Assembly: GCA_048499455.1 (NCBI GenBank)
Contig: JASNZV010000001.1
Coordinates: 868,001-932,000, forward strand
Direction: 5' to 3'
DNA length: 64,000 bases
Source: CFX5 sp023384495
GTDB taxonomy: Bacteria; Chloroflexota; Anaerolineae; Caldilineales; Caldilineaceae
Below, one piece after another: positions 45,037 to 54,488 of this stretch. Both the position numbers and the translations under genes were made by a program. The notes under the pieces were generated by a model that worked only from the letters and a program-made list of their open reading frames with translations, ran no database searches and was not told where the DNA came from. Positions within the stretch are counted from its first letter, which is position 1. Each line of letters opens with the position of its first letter.

Positions 45037-45744
45037 TCAATGTGGAGTCGTTGTTGGCGTTGTATCGAGCAGCCGTCGCAGATGCCCCTTGACATTGGGC
45101 CACTCATCCGCAAGTATGCGATACCATGCTGTGTCGCGCGCCCGATCTTTTACGATCAGGTGGCGCTCTTGCACGCCCTCAAAACGAAAGCCCATACGCA
45201 ACGCCGCCCGCCGCGACCGCTCGTTGCGGGCATTGCACTTCCACTCCACCCGTTGGTAGCCGAGGTCAAATGCATGGTCGAGCATGAGATAGGTGGCTTC
45301 GGTATTCGCCTTGCCTCGCTGCGCCAACGGGCTATACCAAATGCCGCCCAGCTCGATCTTGAGATGCTCTGGGCTGTTGCTCATGAAATTGGCCATGCCA
45401 ATGGGATGCCCGCTCTGCATGTCCACAGCGCAGAGACAGAGGCCGTTCACCGCCTCCACCTGCTGTTGACAGTAATGGGCGAATTCACTCTGAGTTGCAA
45501 AGGGGCCAGCAAAGAGATAGCGCCAGATCAACGCCTCGGCATCGTACGCAGCCAGCCGGCGCGCCCCAACCGCAATCGGCGCGCCATTGGAGACAGCATA
45601 CAGGGGCCCTACATCGTGGGCGAGGTCGAGCGGCCTTAGGCGCACATGCGCACCCTCTAGCGTTACTGGCGCCGGTTTTAGCGGGAGTTGCTGGCGCAGG
45701 GCAAGTTGTTGCGCCCCCATCGGCGCAGGCAGTGGCGGGATCAT
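45037..45744 (-). CDS. GNAT family N-acetyltransferase (RimJ/RimL-like)
   Basis: A 235-residue protein with the RimJ/L pattern. LEGAHVRLRPLDLAHDVGPLY opens the fold. QSGHPIGMANFMSNSPEHLKIELGGIWYSPLAQRGKANTE-type sequence carries the acetyl-CoA loop in its last part, and LGYQRVEWKCNARNERSRRA closes it with the conserved Asn. Typical substrates are protein N-termini or small amines, not predictable here. Its start overlaps the stop of the spermidine-synthase-like gene (ATGA), so the two are translationally coupled. Confidence 0.9.
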   Translation of the reverse strand: MIPPLPAPMGAQQLALRQQLPLKPAPVTLEGAHVRLRPLDLAHDVGPLYAVSNGAPIAVGARRLAAYDAEALIWRYLFAGPFATQSEFAHYCQQQVEAVNGLCLCAVDMQSGHPIGMANFMSNSPEHLKIELGGIWYSPLAQRGKANTEATYLMLDHAFDLGYQRVEWKCNARNERSRRAALRMGFRFEGVQERHLIVKDRARDTAWYRILADEWPNVKGHLRRLLDTTPTTTPH

Positions 45745-47336
45745 CAGCCTCCTCCTTGCAAAAAGTCCCAGATAATACGATGGACCACCCGCTCCACCGG
45801 CGTGTGGTCATCCGTAAAGACCGGCGCATCCGGCGCCGGCTGTAGCGTGCGCGCCAGGGGCAAGGCATCGGCCACAAACTGGCGCAGCGCCGGTTCTGCA
45901 TCCATCGGGAGCAGCGTGGCGCGTTGATGCAATTGGTCGAGCGCGATGGGCTGCATAGTCGCCACAACCAGGGTGTTGCCCAACACATCGGGCGGGCCTG
46001 GCTCGTCAATCGCATAGACTGCCGGAAAGACCTGGGCCAGGGTCGCCGCCAGCGCATCAACCAGTTCGTAATTGCGTGAAGTGCGCCCAACGTTGACGGC
46101 AATGACGCCATCGTCGGCCAGGTGGGCGCGCGCCAGCCTGAAAAACTCCACCGTGGCCAGGTGAAAGGGGATGTAGGGTGGCCGATAGGCGTCAACCGCA
46201 ATCACCTGCCAGCGGGCGTCTGCGGGTTGCTGCATCAGCCAGCGTCGCCCATCGGCCGCGATCGCCGTGAGATTGGGCTGGTTCATATCAAAATAGCGCC
46301 GCCCCACGTCGATGATCGCGCCATCCAGTTCAATGCCTGTAATGGGCAGCGGCCCGTAGAATTCGGTGTATAGCCCACTCACCGTGCCTGCCGCCAGGCC
46401 AATCAAGAGCAGCGAGTCGGGTGCGACACTGGCGGCCGCGCCATCGCCGGTCAAGTTTTCGCCCGTCGCTGGCCGAAAGAAGGGGGCCAGCAGAAAGTAG
46501 TCCCAGATGCCCATACTCAACGGTGTGTCGGGGTGATAGACGCTGTGGATGCCGACGCCATCGTTGAGTTTGAGGTGGCGCTCGTTGCCCCATTGGCGCA
46601 CGGCGATGTAATTGTAGAGGCTCTCATCCTCGTAGATGATGGCGCCATCGCGGGCGTCGTCCCAGCCGGCGCGGATGGCGCGGCCGGGCTGTGTCCACCA
46701 AGCCAGGGCCAGCACCAATGCAATGCCAAAGAACGGCGCCCAGCGATGCGAATGGCGCAGTGAACCAAGCGCCACCACCGCTAAGAGGGCCAGGGCGAGG
46801 AGGTAAAACGTCCACCTTGTGCCGTAAGCTGGGATCAGCCAGAGCACCGGCGCAAAGGTGCCCACCAGGCTGCCCGCCGTGCCGATGGCGTAAATGCGGC
46901 CTGCGGTCTGCCCGGCCCGTTGCAGGTCGTCCACACAGAGGCGCACGACCCACGGGCTGATCGCGCCCAACAGAATGCCGGGTAGGCTAAAGAGGATCAG
47001 CACGGCCAGCAAAGCGCCGGCCAACAGACCGACATCGAAGAGGCTCAGCCCGGCTGCGGCCATGCGCAAGACGGGCGCGCTCAGGGTGGGCGCCAGCGCC
47101 ACGCCCACGGCTGCCACCGTGGCGGTGAGATCCAGCTCGCGGCGACGAGGGAAGCGGTCGGCCAGCCGCCCCCCCAGCCAGGCGCCCACCGCCAGGTAGA
47201 GCAAAATCAGCCCGATGAGCGCCGCCCAGACCAATTGGTTGTTGCCAAAGGCCGGCTCCAGTAGCCGGGCCGCGCTCAATTCCATGCCCAAGATAACGGC
47301 GCCGGCGCCAAAGGTCAGTACGTAGAGGTAAGGCAT
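45744..47336 (-). CDS. Fused MFS-like membrane / spermidine synthase-like protein
   Basis: A 530-residue protein. The first ~220 residues hold about six to eight membrane helices with the family start VLTFGAGAVILGMELSAARL and the WLGGRLADRFPRR loop. The rest is a polyamine-synthase-type Rossmann domain (LLIGLAAGTVSGLYTEFYG; GIELDGAIIDVGRRYFD; VIAVDAYRPPYIPFHLATVE). Enzymes of this architecture are widespread and mostly uncharacterised. Decarboxylated-SAM aminopropyl transfer is possible, but the active-site Asp pair of SpeE is not clearly conserved. It begins 9 bp after prs and overlaps the downstream GNAT gene. Confidence 0.88.
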   Translation of the reverse strand: MPYLYVLTFGAGAVILGMELSAARLLEPAFGNNQLVWAALIGLILLYLAVGAWLGGRLADRFPRRRELDLTATVAAVGVALAPTLSAPVLRMAAAGLSLFDVGLLAGALLAVLILFSLPGILLGAISPWVVRLCVDDLQRAGQTAGRIYAIGTAGSLVGTFAPVLWLIPAYGTRWTFYLLALALLAVVALGSLRHSHRWAPFFGIALVLALAWWTQPGRAIRAGWDDARDGAIIYEDESLYNYIAVRQWGNERHLKLNDGVGIHSVYHPDTPLSMGIWDYFLLAPFFRPATGENLTGDGAAASVAPDSLLLIGLAAGTVSGLYTEFYGPLPITGIELDGAIIDVGRRYFDMNQPNLTAIAADGRRWLMQQPADARWQVIAVDAYRPPYIPFHLATVEFFRLARAHLADDGVIAVNVGRTSRNYELVDALAATLAQVFPAVYAIDEPGPPDVLGNTLVVATMQPIALDQLHQRATLLPMDAEPALRQFVADALPLARTLQPAPDAPVFTDDHTPVERVVHRIIWDFLQGGG

Positions 47337-47345
47337 GAGAGACGA

Positions 47346-48293
47346 CTACGTTGAAAAGAGGACGCTGATGCTCTCGCGGTTGTGGATGCGCCGGATGGCC
47401 TCGGCCAGCAACGGCGCCACCGACACCACCTCGATCTTGGCGCAGAACTCCACCGGCTGCGTCTCGATGCTGTCGGTGACGATCATCTGCTGGATTGGGC
47501 TTGCCATCAGCCGCTCCATCGAGCCTGGCGTAAAGACGCCGTGGGTCACTGCGGCATAGACGGCTGCGGCGCCTTGCTCTAGCAGTCGTTTGGCCGCCTC
47601 CACCAGCGTGCCGCCGGAGATGGTAAAGTCATCGACAACGATGGCTGTCTTGCCCGCCACGTCGCCGATGATCTCCATCACCTCGGCGCGCTCGTCATGC
47701 CCCTTGCGCTCCTTATCGCCAATCGCCAGTGGCGCGTTGAGATAGGTGGCGTAACGGCGGGCCGGCTTGGCAAAGCCCAGATCAGGGGAGACCACTACCG
47801 GGTTCGACAGCCCTTTACGTTTGATTGCCTCGCCCAGCACTGGCAGCGCATAGAGGTTGTCCACCGGGATACGAAAAAAGCCCTGGAGTTGGGGAGGCAG
47901 CATGTCCATGGTGATGATCCGGTCTGCGCCGGCGGCCTCCATGGCGTCGGCGCAGACTCGGGCGCGAATCGAGACACGGGGCTCATCCTTCTTGTCACCC
48001 TTGGCGTAGCTAAAGTAGGGCATCACCACCGTCACCGAATCGGCGCTGGCCCGTTTGAGTGCGTCGATCCAAAAAAGCATCTCCATAAAATTGTCGTTGG
48101 TGGGGAAGACCGTCGATTGCACCAGATAGACGCGGCGTCCGCGCACGTTTTCGCCGACGCGCACAAACGTATTCCCCTCGGAGAACACGTGCACGTCGCG
48201 CCGGGCCGGCGCAACGCCAAGCTGGTCACAGATCTTCTGTGTCAGGCGTGGGCTGGCGCTGCCGCCCAGCACCAGGATTGGTTCGTTGGACAT
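47346..48293 (-). CDS. prs: Ribose-phosphate pyrophosphokinase (PRPP synthase)
   Basis: A 315-residue enzyme that makes PRPP for nucleotide, His and Trp synthesis. The PRPP loop reads IVVDDFTISGGTLVEAAKRL, in place of the common DDMIDTGGT. The flexible ATP loop reads PYFSYAKGDKKDEPRVSIRA, in place of PYxxYARQDRK. The catalytic region still has the Lys/Arg and PVDNLYALP. This marks a divergent Prs subgroup. AGAGG precedes the ATG at 48293. The promoter region carries an inverted repeat with TTTGAAA ends. It is followed by the spermidine-synthase-like gene. Confidence 0.92.
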   Translation of the reverse strand: MSNEPILVLGGSASPRLTQKICDQLGVAPARRDVHVFSEGNTFVRVGENVRGRRVYLVQSTVFPTNDNFMEMLFWIDALKRASADSVTVVMPYFSYAKGDKKDEPRVSIRARVCADAMEAAGADRIITMDMLPPQLQGFFRIPVDNLYALPVLGEAIKRKGLSNPVVVSPDLGFAKPARRYATYLNAPLAIGDKERKGHDERAEVMEIIGDVAGKTAIVVDDFTISGGTLVEAAKRLLEQGAAAVYAAVTHGVFTPGSMERLMASPIQQMIVTDSIETQPVEFCAKIEVVSVAPLLAEAIRRIHNRESISVLFST

Positions 48294-48334
48294 GAAAACC
48301 TCTGAATGATGATGGACCATCGTCTATCGTCACG

Positions 48335-48364
48335 ATTATACTGATATACTGAGCTCTGTTTGAA
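48335..48364 (-). promoter_or_regulatory. prs promoter candidate
   Basis: TATAAT (48340-48335) with TTCAAA (48364-48359) as -35, spacer 18 bp, minus strand. The -35 is inside the left arm of the inverted repeat, so protein binding there would block the promoter. Confidence 0.5.
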
Positions 48365-48415
48365 AACCGGAGTTACTCGAAGAGGTAGGCGCCTTCGCAA
48401 AGTCCGGTTTTCAAA
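48359..48415. promoter_or_regulatory. 13-bp perfect inverted repeat upstream of prs
   Basis: TTTGAAAACCGGA (48359-48371) and TCCGGTTTTCAAA (48403-48415) surround a 31-nt loop. It follows the creatininase gene on the minus strand and covers the prs -35 box. It could end the upstream transcript or serve as an operator. Confidence 0.6.
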
Positions 48416-48439
48416 GCAACCGTAGGTTAGAATCATGAC

Positions 48440-49303
48440 TCAATCGGTCGGGTATGACAACGGCATGGTGGGCGCTTCGGCCTGGTGCGCCGTACGCGGG
48501 CGGATGGGCCGGGCGTGAAACTCGGCGATAAAGGCGGCCAGGTTGCGGCTGGCCTCATCGAGACAGAGCTTGCCTTTCTCCGCAGTCGCCTTTTCGGCCT
48601 CGCCGATGACGCCGCTGTCGCTGTACTGGCTCGTCCATTCCACCAGCCCCATAGGGCCGCCGGCGAAGAGGTCGGTCCAGGTGAACTTGGAGCCAAGCTG
48701 GTTGGTCTTGGAGAGTTCGCTCTTGATCTTGTCCATGCGCACCAGTTCGGGCGCCAGGTAGAGCAACATAGAAGTCTCCAGCTCGCAGGCGTGGGCGCAG
48801 CCGCCAGGGAAGACGCTCTCGCGCCACTTCGCCTCAAAGTCGGGGTTGACGCGCAACATCTGCCACCAACTGCAAAAGGCGCAGACCGCATCGGTCTCCA
48901 CCACCACACGACGGGCGATTAACTCACAGAGGGGATGGTTCGAGCCGTGGCCGTTGACGATGACCATCTTCTTGAAGCCATGATAGGCCAGGCTTTTGCA
49001 GATGTCGAGCACATATTGGATAAAGTGTTCGAAGTGGATGTTGAGCGAGCCGGGGAAATCCATCACATGGTGGACATAGCCATAGCTCACCGGCGGCAAC
49101 ACCAGGCTCAATGCCGGGCGCAGCCGGGCCGCCTCGGTCGCCACCGCGTTGGCGCAGAGGTGATCGACGCTGAGTGGCAGGTGATGGCCGTGCTGCTCCA
49201 CCGACCCGGTGGGGATGATGGGGATCTTGCCCAGCGCCACGGCCTCGTTGACTTCGGGCCAGGTGAGTTCGTCAAACTTGTAGATCTCGCGCACGGATGG
49301 CAT
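48440..49303 (-). CDS. Creatininase family protein (creatinine amidohydrolase-like)
   Basis: A 287-residue metal-dependent amidohydrolase. IPTGSVEQHGHHLPLSVD carries the metal ligands Glu and His near residue 36. PPVSYGYVHHVMDFPGSLNI and VNGHGSNHPL carry the next ligands, and a Glu in HACELETSMLL completes the site. Relatives include creatininase, ArfB (FAPy hydrolase in riboflavin/F420 synthesis) and mycofactocin MftE. The occurrence of an F420-type oxidoreductase ~3.6 kb away makes an ArfB-like role conceivable but unproven. GAGGAG precedes the ATG at 49303. Confidence 0.9.
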   Translation of the reverse strand: MPSVREIYKFDELTWPEVNEAVALGKIPIIPTGSVEQHGHHLPLSVDHLCANAVATEAARLRPALSLVLPPVSYGYVHHVMDFPGSLNIHFEHFIQYVLDICKSLAYHGFKKMVIVNGHGSNHPLCELIARRVVVETDAVCAFCSWWQMLRVNPDFEAKWRESVFPGGCAHACELETSMLLYLAPELVRMDKIKSELSKTNQLGSKFTWTDLFAGGPMGLVEWTSQYSDSGVIGEAEKATAEKGKLCLDEASRNLAAFIAEFHARPIRPRTAHQAEAPTMPLSYPTD

Positions 49304-49403
49304 GTCGGTTTCTCCTCGCTGTAGTTGATTTGGTTACAACGCTCCGGCGTATTCGGGCCATCACTCAAGTGACAAATGACCACTGCCAGCCCCTGCACCG
49401 GCT

Positions 49404-49874
49404 TCACCAGCCAAGTGTATGCCGGACCTGTTCCGCCCGCCGGATCGACTGAGCCGTCCACGGTGGCGTTTTGGGGTGAGCAAGAATCTCTTCCGCCGTG
49501 AGCCACTCGACGCCGGCCACCTCGTCGGGGTCACCCGGTCGAATCTCGCCCGTCTCGTAGCGGCAGAGCAGCACTACATCCACTACCGGTGCGCTGGCGC
49601 TAAAGGATTTGCTCTCTACATATACCATTTCGTCGGCAAGGTGGATGCCTGTCTCTTCGATCACCTCACGCCGCGCTGTGGTTTCCAAAACATCGTCGAG
49701 TGGCCCATCGTCCTCAACTTTGCCGCCCGGGAAACTGAGTGTTCCAGCGGCATGAGCTTCGCGTTCGCTACGGATGACCATCAAGTAGCGTCCATCTCTG
49801 ACGACCGCGGCTTCGACGTTGACAATAAAGAGCATCGTTTGCACCGTTTGCGCTGTTTTTGGATTCGTGGACAT
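49404..49874 (-). CDS. NUDIX hydrolase
   Basis: A 156-residue pyrophosphohydrolase of the MutT type. The NUDIX box is present as GGKVEDDGPLDD followed by LETTARREVIEETGI. It is about three residues longer between the glycines and the REVIEE helix than the consensus, which may shift specificity. The ATG at 49874 is only 6 nt after a TACAAT box, so the mRNA is probably leaderless. Longer in-frame starts would read through that promoter. The substrate (an NDP or NTP derivative) is unknown. Confidence 0.9.
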   Translation of the reverse strand: MSTNPKTAQTVQTMLFIVNVEAAVVRDGRYLMVIRSEREAHAAGTLSFPGGKVEDDGPLDDVLETTARREVIEETGIHLADEMVYVESKSFSASAPVVDVVLLCRYETGEIRPGDPDEVAGVEWLTAEEILAHPKTPPWTAQSIRRAEQVRHTLGW

Positions 49875-49880
49875 GGGCGT

Positions 49881-49910
49881 ATTGTACCACGTTCGGCGTC
49901 CATGCCGAAC
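49881..49910 (-). promoter_or_regulatory. NUDIX gene promoter with inverted repeat in the spacer
   Basis: TACAAT (49886-49881) and a weak -35 TTCGGC (49909-49904), 17-bp spacer. GTTCGGC (49891-49897) and GCCGAAC (49904-49910) form a 7-bp inverted repeat that overlaps the -35 and spacer, a possible operator. Confidence 0.5.
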
Positions 49911-49968
49911 TGGCGCTTGTTGCCAGGGTGTGACCAGGATTTGGCTCGTAGTGTCAGCGGCGCTTGCA

Positions 49969-50030
49969 TGCCGGGAAAGGGTCGACGCTATTTTCTCTGA
50001 CCAGTGTCGTACCGGCCTTTTCCCGGCATG
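49969..50030. repeat. Imperfect inverted repeat ATGCCGGGAAAGG / CCTTTTCCCGGCAT
   Basis: The arms lie at 49969-49981 and 50017-50030 with one extra T in the second arm, in the 395-bp gap between divergent genes. The function is unknown. Confidence 0.5.
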
Positions 50031-50114
50031 GGTCGCGGCTAGCAAAGGTCCTGAGGTTCTTGAGAAACAGCAGAATGAAAAGTTGATCACAGATAGACGG
50101 GAACGAATCAATCG

Positions 50115-50150
50115 ATATTTGCGTCAATATTTGCGTCAATATTTGCGTCA
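50115..50150. repeat. Three perfect copies of a 12-bp tandem repeat
   Basis: ATATTTGCGTCA is repeated exactly three times in the leader region of the LysM-hydrolase gene, ~120 bp before its start. No promoter is obvious beside it. Confidence 0.8.
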
Positions 50151-50220
50151 GAAGAAGAGATCAAAGGTGCTGGTTGTAAGGACGTTGCCCTGGCTCAGGA
50201 ATGCGACGTCTTTACGTTTG

Positions 50221-50248
50221 TTGTGTGTCTGTTGTTGTGTGTCTGTTG
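50221..50248. repeat. Two perfect copies of a 14-bp tandem repeat
   Basis: TTGTGTGTCTGTTG is present twice in a row, 21 bp before the LysM-hydrolase start. An upstream in-frame ATG at 50201 would translate it, but the signal peptide argues for the start at 50270. Confidence 0.75.
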
Positions 50249-50269
50249 GCTGTTTCTCTGGAAGACCCA

Positions 50270-51570
<1,301 letters not shown>

Positions 51571-51574
<4 letters not shown>

Positions 51575-52860
51575 TGAGCCGACTGATGGCGCATAATCTG
51601 AAAAGAGTCACCAGCCTGCTGGCCGCCCTGACGCTCGCTATTGGCGTGGCGCCAGGGCTGGCTCAGGCCCAGTTCGCAACCGCTTGTACAGCAGAGGTTG
51701 TCGTCCAATCCGGTGATACATTGGCGAGCCTGGCTAACCGCTATTACGGTGAGAGTTCCGCTTACGCCGCAATTGTCGGGGCGACCAACGCACGAGCGGC
51801 GCTTGACAACAGCTTTGCCCGCATCGAAGACCCGAACCTGATCCGACAGGGCTGGAAGCTCTGCATACCGAGATCGGAGCGTACGCAGACGGTCATCGCT
51901 GATGCATCGGCGTCACCAGCGCTCGAACCACTGTCGCTGCCGCTCATCGGCCAGATCGTCAACCGGCTGGCGAATTCATCGGTTGCGGACTTGCGCCAGC
52001 AGATCTATCCGGGCAGCCTTATCACCATCGAGCAGACGTTGGCCCCAGGTGACAACTATCGCCGCTATCTGGTCTCGTACCGCTCCGAAGGGCTGCGAAT
52101 CAATGCGTTGCTGACGCTACCCGATGGCGACAAGCCGCCGGGCGGTTGGCCGGTGATTGTAGTCAACCACGGGTACACACCCCCATCGCTCTACCAGACG
52201 ACCGCTGGTTACGATGCCCACATCGACGCCTTTGCCCGCAACGGCTACATTGTCTTGCGCCCCGACTACCGCGGCCACGGCAACTCCGAAGGGGATGCCG
52301 GCGGTGGTTATGATGCACCCGGTTACACTATCGATGTGCTCAACGCCGTTGCTTCGATCAGGCGCCACCCGGATGCCGCGGCCGACCGCATCGGCATGTG
52401 GGGGCATTCGCTAGGCGGCGCCGTCACCCTGAGTTCGATGGTCGTCGGCGAGGATGTCAAAGCAGGGGTTATCTGGGCCGGTATGGCCGGTTCGTACGAC
52501 GAGTTGGTTGCGCTATGGGAAGAACGCCAGCGCGACCTGCCGGCACAGAGCCGGCAACTGGGGAATGCCCTCATCGCCATGCTGGGTACGCCAGCAGAGA
52601 ATCCGCTCTTCTGGGACGCCGTCTTGCTTGACCAACATCTGGCCGACCTTTCTGGCGCCATCCAACTGCATCACAGCAGCACAGATGAAAGCATCCCGGT
52701 GACCTTTGCGCGCGCACTGGCCCAACAACTTGAGGCGGCAGGCCAACCTGTGGAATACTATGAGTACAGCGGCGACAATCATAACCTCACCGCCAACTTT
52801 GACACGGCCATAGCCCGTTCGCTTGCCTTTTTTGATCTTTATCTGAAGCCCAAAGGGTGA
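51571..52860 (+). CDS. Second secreted LysM - alpha/beta hydrolase, tandem paralogue
   Basis: A 429-residue protein with the same order as its neighbour. It has a signal peptide (SLLAALTLAIGVAPGLAQAQ), a LysM-like module (EVVVQSGDTLASLANRYYGE, NLIRQGWKLCIP), a short linker without the Thr/Pro run, and a hydrolase with nucleophile GMWGHSLGGAVTL, acid STDESIPVTF and His SGDNHNLT. The catalytic domains are clearly similar throughout, so this is a tandem duplication that has diverged. The ATGA overlap with the first copy implies co-translation. All catalytic residues are kept. Confidence 0.88.
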
Positions 52861-52869
52861 GGAGCGGGT

Positions 52870-52955
52870 AAATAGGAAAACAAGGGGCCTTGGAAACTGT
52901 CGCTTCTTCTCACACCCTATTCACCTGTCCGCTTGTTTGCCTATCCACAAGGAGA
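52870..52955. repeat. Weak phased inverted repeat between the hydrolase and LLM genes
   Basis: GGTAAATAGGAAAACAAGG is partly complementary to CTTGTTTGCCTATCC further on, with the right side also containing ACCCTATTCACC. It resembles the heptamer hairpins elsewhere but is more degenerate. Confidence 0.35.
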
Positions 52956-52959
52956 CTTC

Positions 52960-53829
52960 ATGCAGATCGGCGCCGTTTTTCCACAGACCGAGTTTGGCAA
53001 CGACCCCATCGCGATTCGCGACTATGCCCAGACTGTCGAAGGGCTGGGGTACACCCATGTGCTGGCCTATGACCACGTGTTGGGCGCCAACCCCAACCGG
53101 CCCGGCGGCTGGCAGGGGCGACCTTACACCTACCAGTCGCCGTTCCACGAGCCGTTTCTTCTCTTCAGCTTTATGGCGGCTGTCACAACAAAGCTAAGCT
53201 TTGCCACCGGCATCATCATCTTGCCGCAACGGCAGACGGCGCTGGTCGCCAAACAGGCCGCCACGCTGGATGTGTTGAGCGGCGGTCGCCTACGTTTGGG
53301 CATCGGCATCGGCTGGAATGAAGTGGAATATGCGGCGCTGAAGGAGGAATTTCACAACCGGGGCAAACGGGTCGATGAGCAGATCGACGTGTTGCAAAAA
53401 CTGTGGACGCAGGAGTTGGTCACCTATGAAGGGCGCTGGCACACCATCCCCGATGCGGGGATCAATCCGTTGCCTGTGCAGCGCCCGATCCCGCTCTGGT
53501 TTGGCGGCCATGCCGAGGCTGTGATGCGCCGCATTGCCCGCAGCGGCGCCGGATGGATGCCCAACTTCCGCACGGTCGCCGACGCCCAGCCCACGCTCGA
53601 TGCGCTCGAACGCCACCTGGCCGCCGCAGGCCGCACCCGCGCCGATATCGGCATCGAGCCGCGAGTCAACTATGGAGACGGCAACCCCGACCGTTGGCGC
53701 AAGATCATGGAGGAATGGCAATCCGTCGGGGCCACTCACTTCTCAGTCAACACCATGGGCAGTGGCCTGGCAACCCCAGCCGCTCACATGGACGCGCTGC
53801 GCCGGTTTGTTGAAGTCGCCATGAAGTGA
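52960..53829 (+). CDS. F420-dependent LLM-class oxidoreductase
   Basis: A 289-residue luciferase-like TIM-barrel protein. It begins MQIGAVFPQTEFGNDPIAIR, with GLGYTHVLAYDHVLG, ATGIIILPQRQTALVAKQAATLDVLSGGR-type sequence (cofactor side), LRLGIGIGWNEVEY and IPLWFGGHAEAVMRRIARSG. This set is characteristic of the F420-binding probable-oxidoreductase group. Flavin cannot be ruled out as cofactor. The ATG at 52960 follows AAGGAG. The substrate is unknown. It is 100 bp after the tandem hydrolases and ends in a long hairpin. Confidence 0.9.
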   Translation: MQIGAVFPQTEFGNDPIAIRDYAQTVEGLGYTHVLAYDHVLGANPNRPGGWQGRPYTYQSPFHEPFLLFSFMAAVTTKLSFATGIIILPQRQTALVAKQAATLDVLSGGRLRLGIGIGWNEVEYAALKEEFHNRGKRVDEQIDVLQKLWTQELVTYEGRWHTIPDAGINPLPVQRPIPLWFGGHAEAVMRRIARSGAGWMPNFRTVADAQPTLDALERHLAAAGRTRADIGIEPRVNYGDGNPDRWRKIMEEWQSVGATHFSVNTMGSGLATPAAHMDALRRFVEVAMK

Positions 53830-53861
53830 GGTGATAGTCACTTCAAAAGTGACTGTCACCT
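53829..53861. terminator. 15-bp hairpin at the LLM stop codon
   Basis: AGGTGATAGTCACTT (53829-53843) pairs with AAGTGACTGTCACCT (53847-53861), one T-G pair, 3-nt loop. It starts on the last base of the stop codon. There is no T-run, so it may be a Rho-independent end of low efficiency or an RNA stabiliser. Confidence 0.55.
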
Positions 53862-53878
53862 ATACGCCAGCAGGCAGG

Positions 53879-54210
53879 AATTCCAAATTTGAAATCAGGA
53901 GGAGTGAGGAACGGGTTGGAGTTCAAGTTGAGTGAACATAAAGCCAAGAAGATGGTCCCAGTTTTGGAAGCAGAGATAGCGGGTGAGGATGCGTAAGTCA
54001 TCAAAAGAAGATGCTGAATGCGCCAACTGCCCCATCCATCCGCTATGGTATACGTCGTATTCTGTCCCGTACGATAATCCGGCAACGCAGCAAAGCTCGC
54101 TTGCAATTGCTGCGCCATCCACTCAAACGTCACTGCCATTAGGTCGCCTCCTTTCCGCCACAATGACTCTATTCTCTTGATTTTGCGAGCAAAATGTCAA
54201 ATTTGGAATT
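53879..54210. mobile_element. MITE-like insertion-sequence remnant with terminal inverted repeats
   Basis: AATTCCAAATTTGA (53879-53892) and TCAAATTTGGAATT (54197-54210) are perfect inverted repeats; outside them the similarity continues weakly (AGCAGGCAGG against AAGCAGCAGC in reverse). The ~300 bp between contain the start of a transposase-like reading frame, with its ribosome site, on the minus strand. So this looks like an internally deleted IS that kept both ends. Confidence 0.6.
53895..54139 (-). pseudogene. Truncated, frameshifted transposase N-terminus
   Basis: AAAGGAGGCGACC precedes an ATG at 54139. The reading begins MAVTFEWMAQQLQASFAALP and continues DYRTGQNTTYTIADG, which recalls the start of IS transposases with the LPDxRxGxNTxY pattern. 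After this the family-like sequence seems to continue in another frame (AHSASSFDDLRILTRYLCFQ) and then ends near the left terminal repeat. No catalytic DDE residues remain. The family assignment is from memory of the motif and is tentative. Confidence 0.45.
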
Positions 54211-54231
54211 GCTGCTGCTTCCCTGCCTTGA

Positions 54232-54260
54232 TTGACATGCGTGCGCCCCGGTGCTATAAT
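54232..54260 (+). promoter_or_regulatory. Near-consensus promoter of the sugar ABC operon at 54489
   Basis: TTGACA (54232-54237), exactly 17 bp, TATAAT (54255-54260): a perfect match to both hexamers. The start near 54267 gives a ~220-nt leader. Confidence 0.85.
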
Positions 54261-54392
54261 GGCGCCGTTCCTACCACCATCCAGATAGCGCCATTTCTCA
54301 TCGCCATTCTTCCTGCATTGTGGTGATCTCCGGCTCCCAACCGGCTTTGCATCCTGCCGCGATGCGCCTGTATTGTGACCTATACCCGTGAT

Positions 54393-54441
54393 TGTTTGAA
54401 GGCTTCCGTTTCGGCGCCACGAAAGCCGCTGCTTTCAAACA
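54393..54441 (+). promoter_or_regulatory. Leader hairpin with TGTTTGAAGGC / GCTTTCAAACA arms
   Basis: Eleven base pairs (one G-T) close the structure. Inside, TTTCG pairs with CGAAA around GCGCCA. It lies 48 nt before the lipoprotein start, in the transcribed leader, and shares its outer bases with the repeats at 5898 and 48359. Confidence 0.55.
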
Positions 54442-54488
54442 GAACTCAGTTCAATCGAACCCAAGCATTCTTTGTGAGGAGAAAATTT

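Noticed and set aside
53895..54139. Intact small gene
   Set aside because: The transposase-like similarity breaks off and shifts frame, and it lies within terminal inverted repeats, so it is treated as a remnant.
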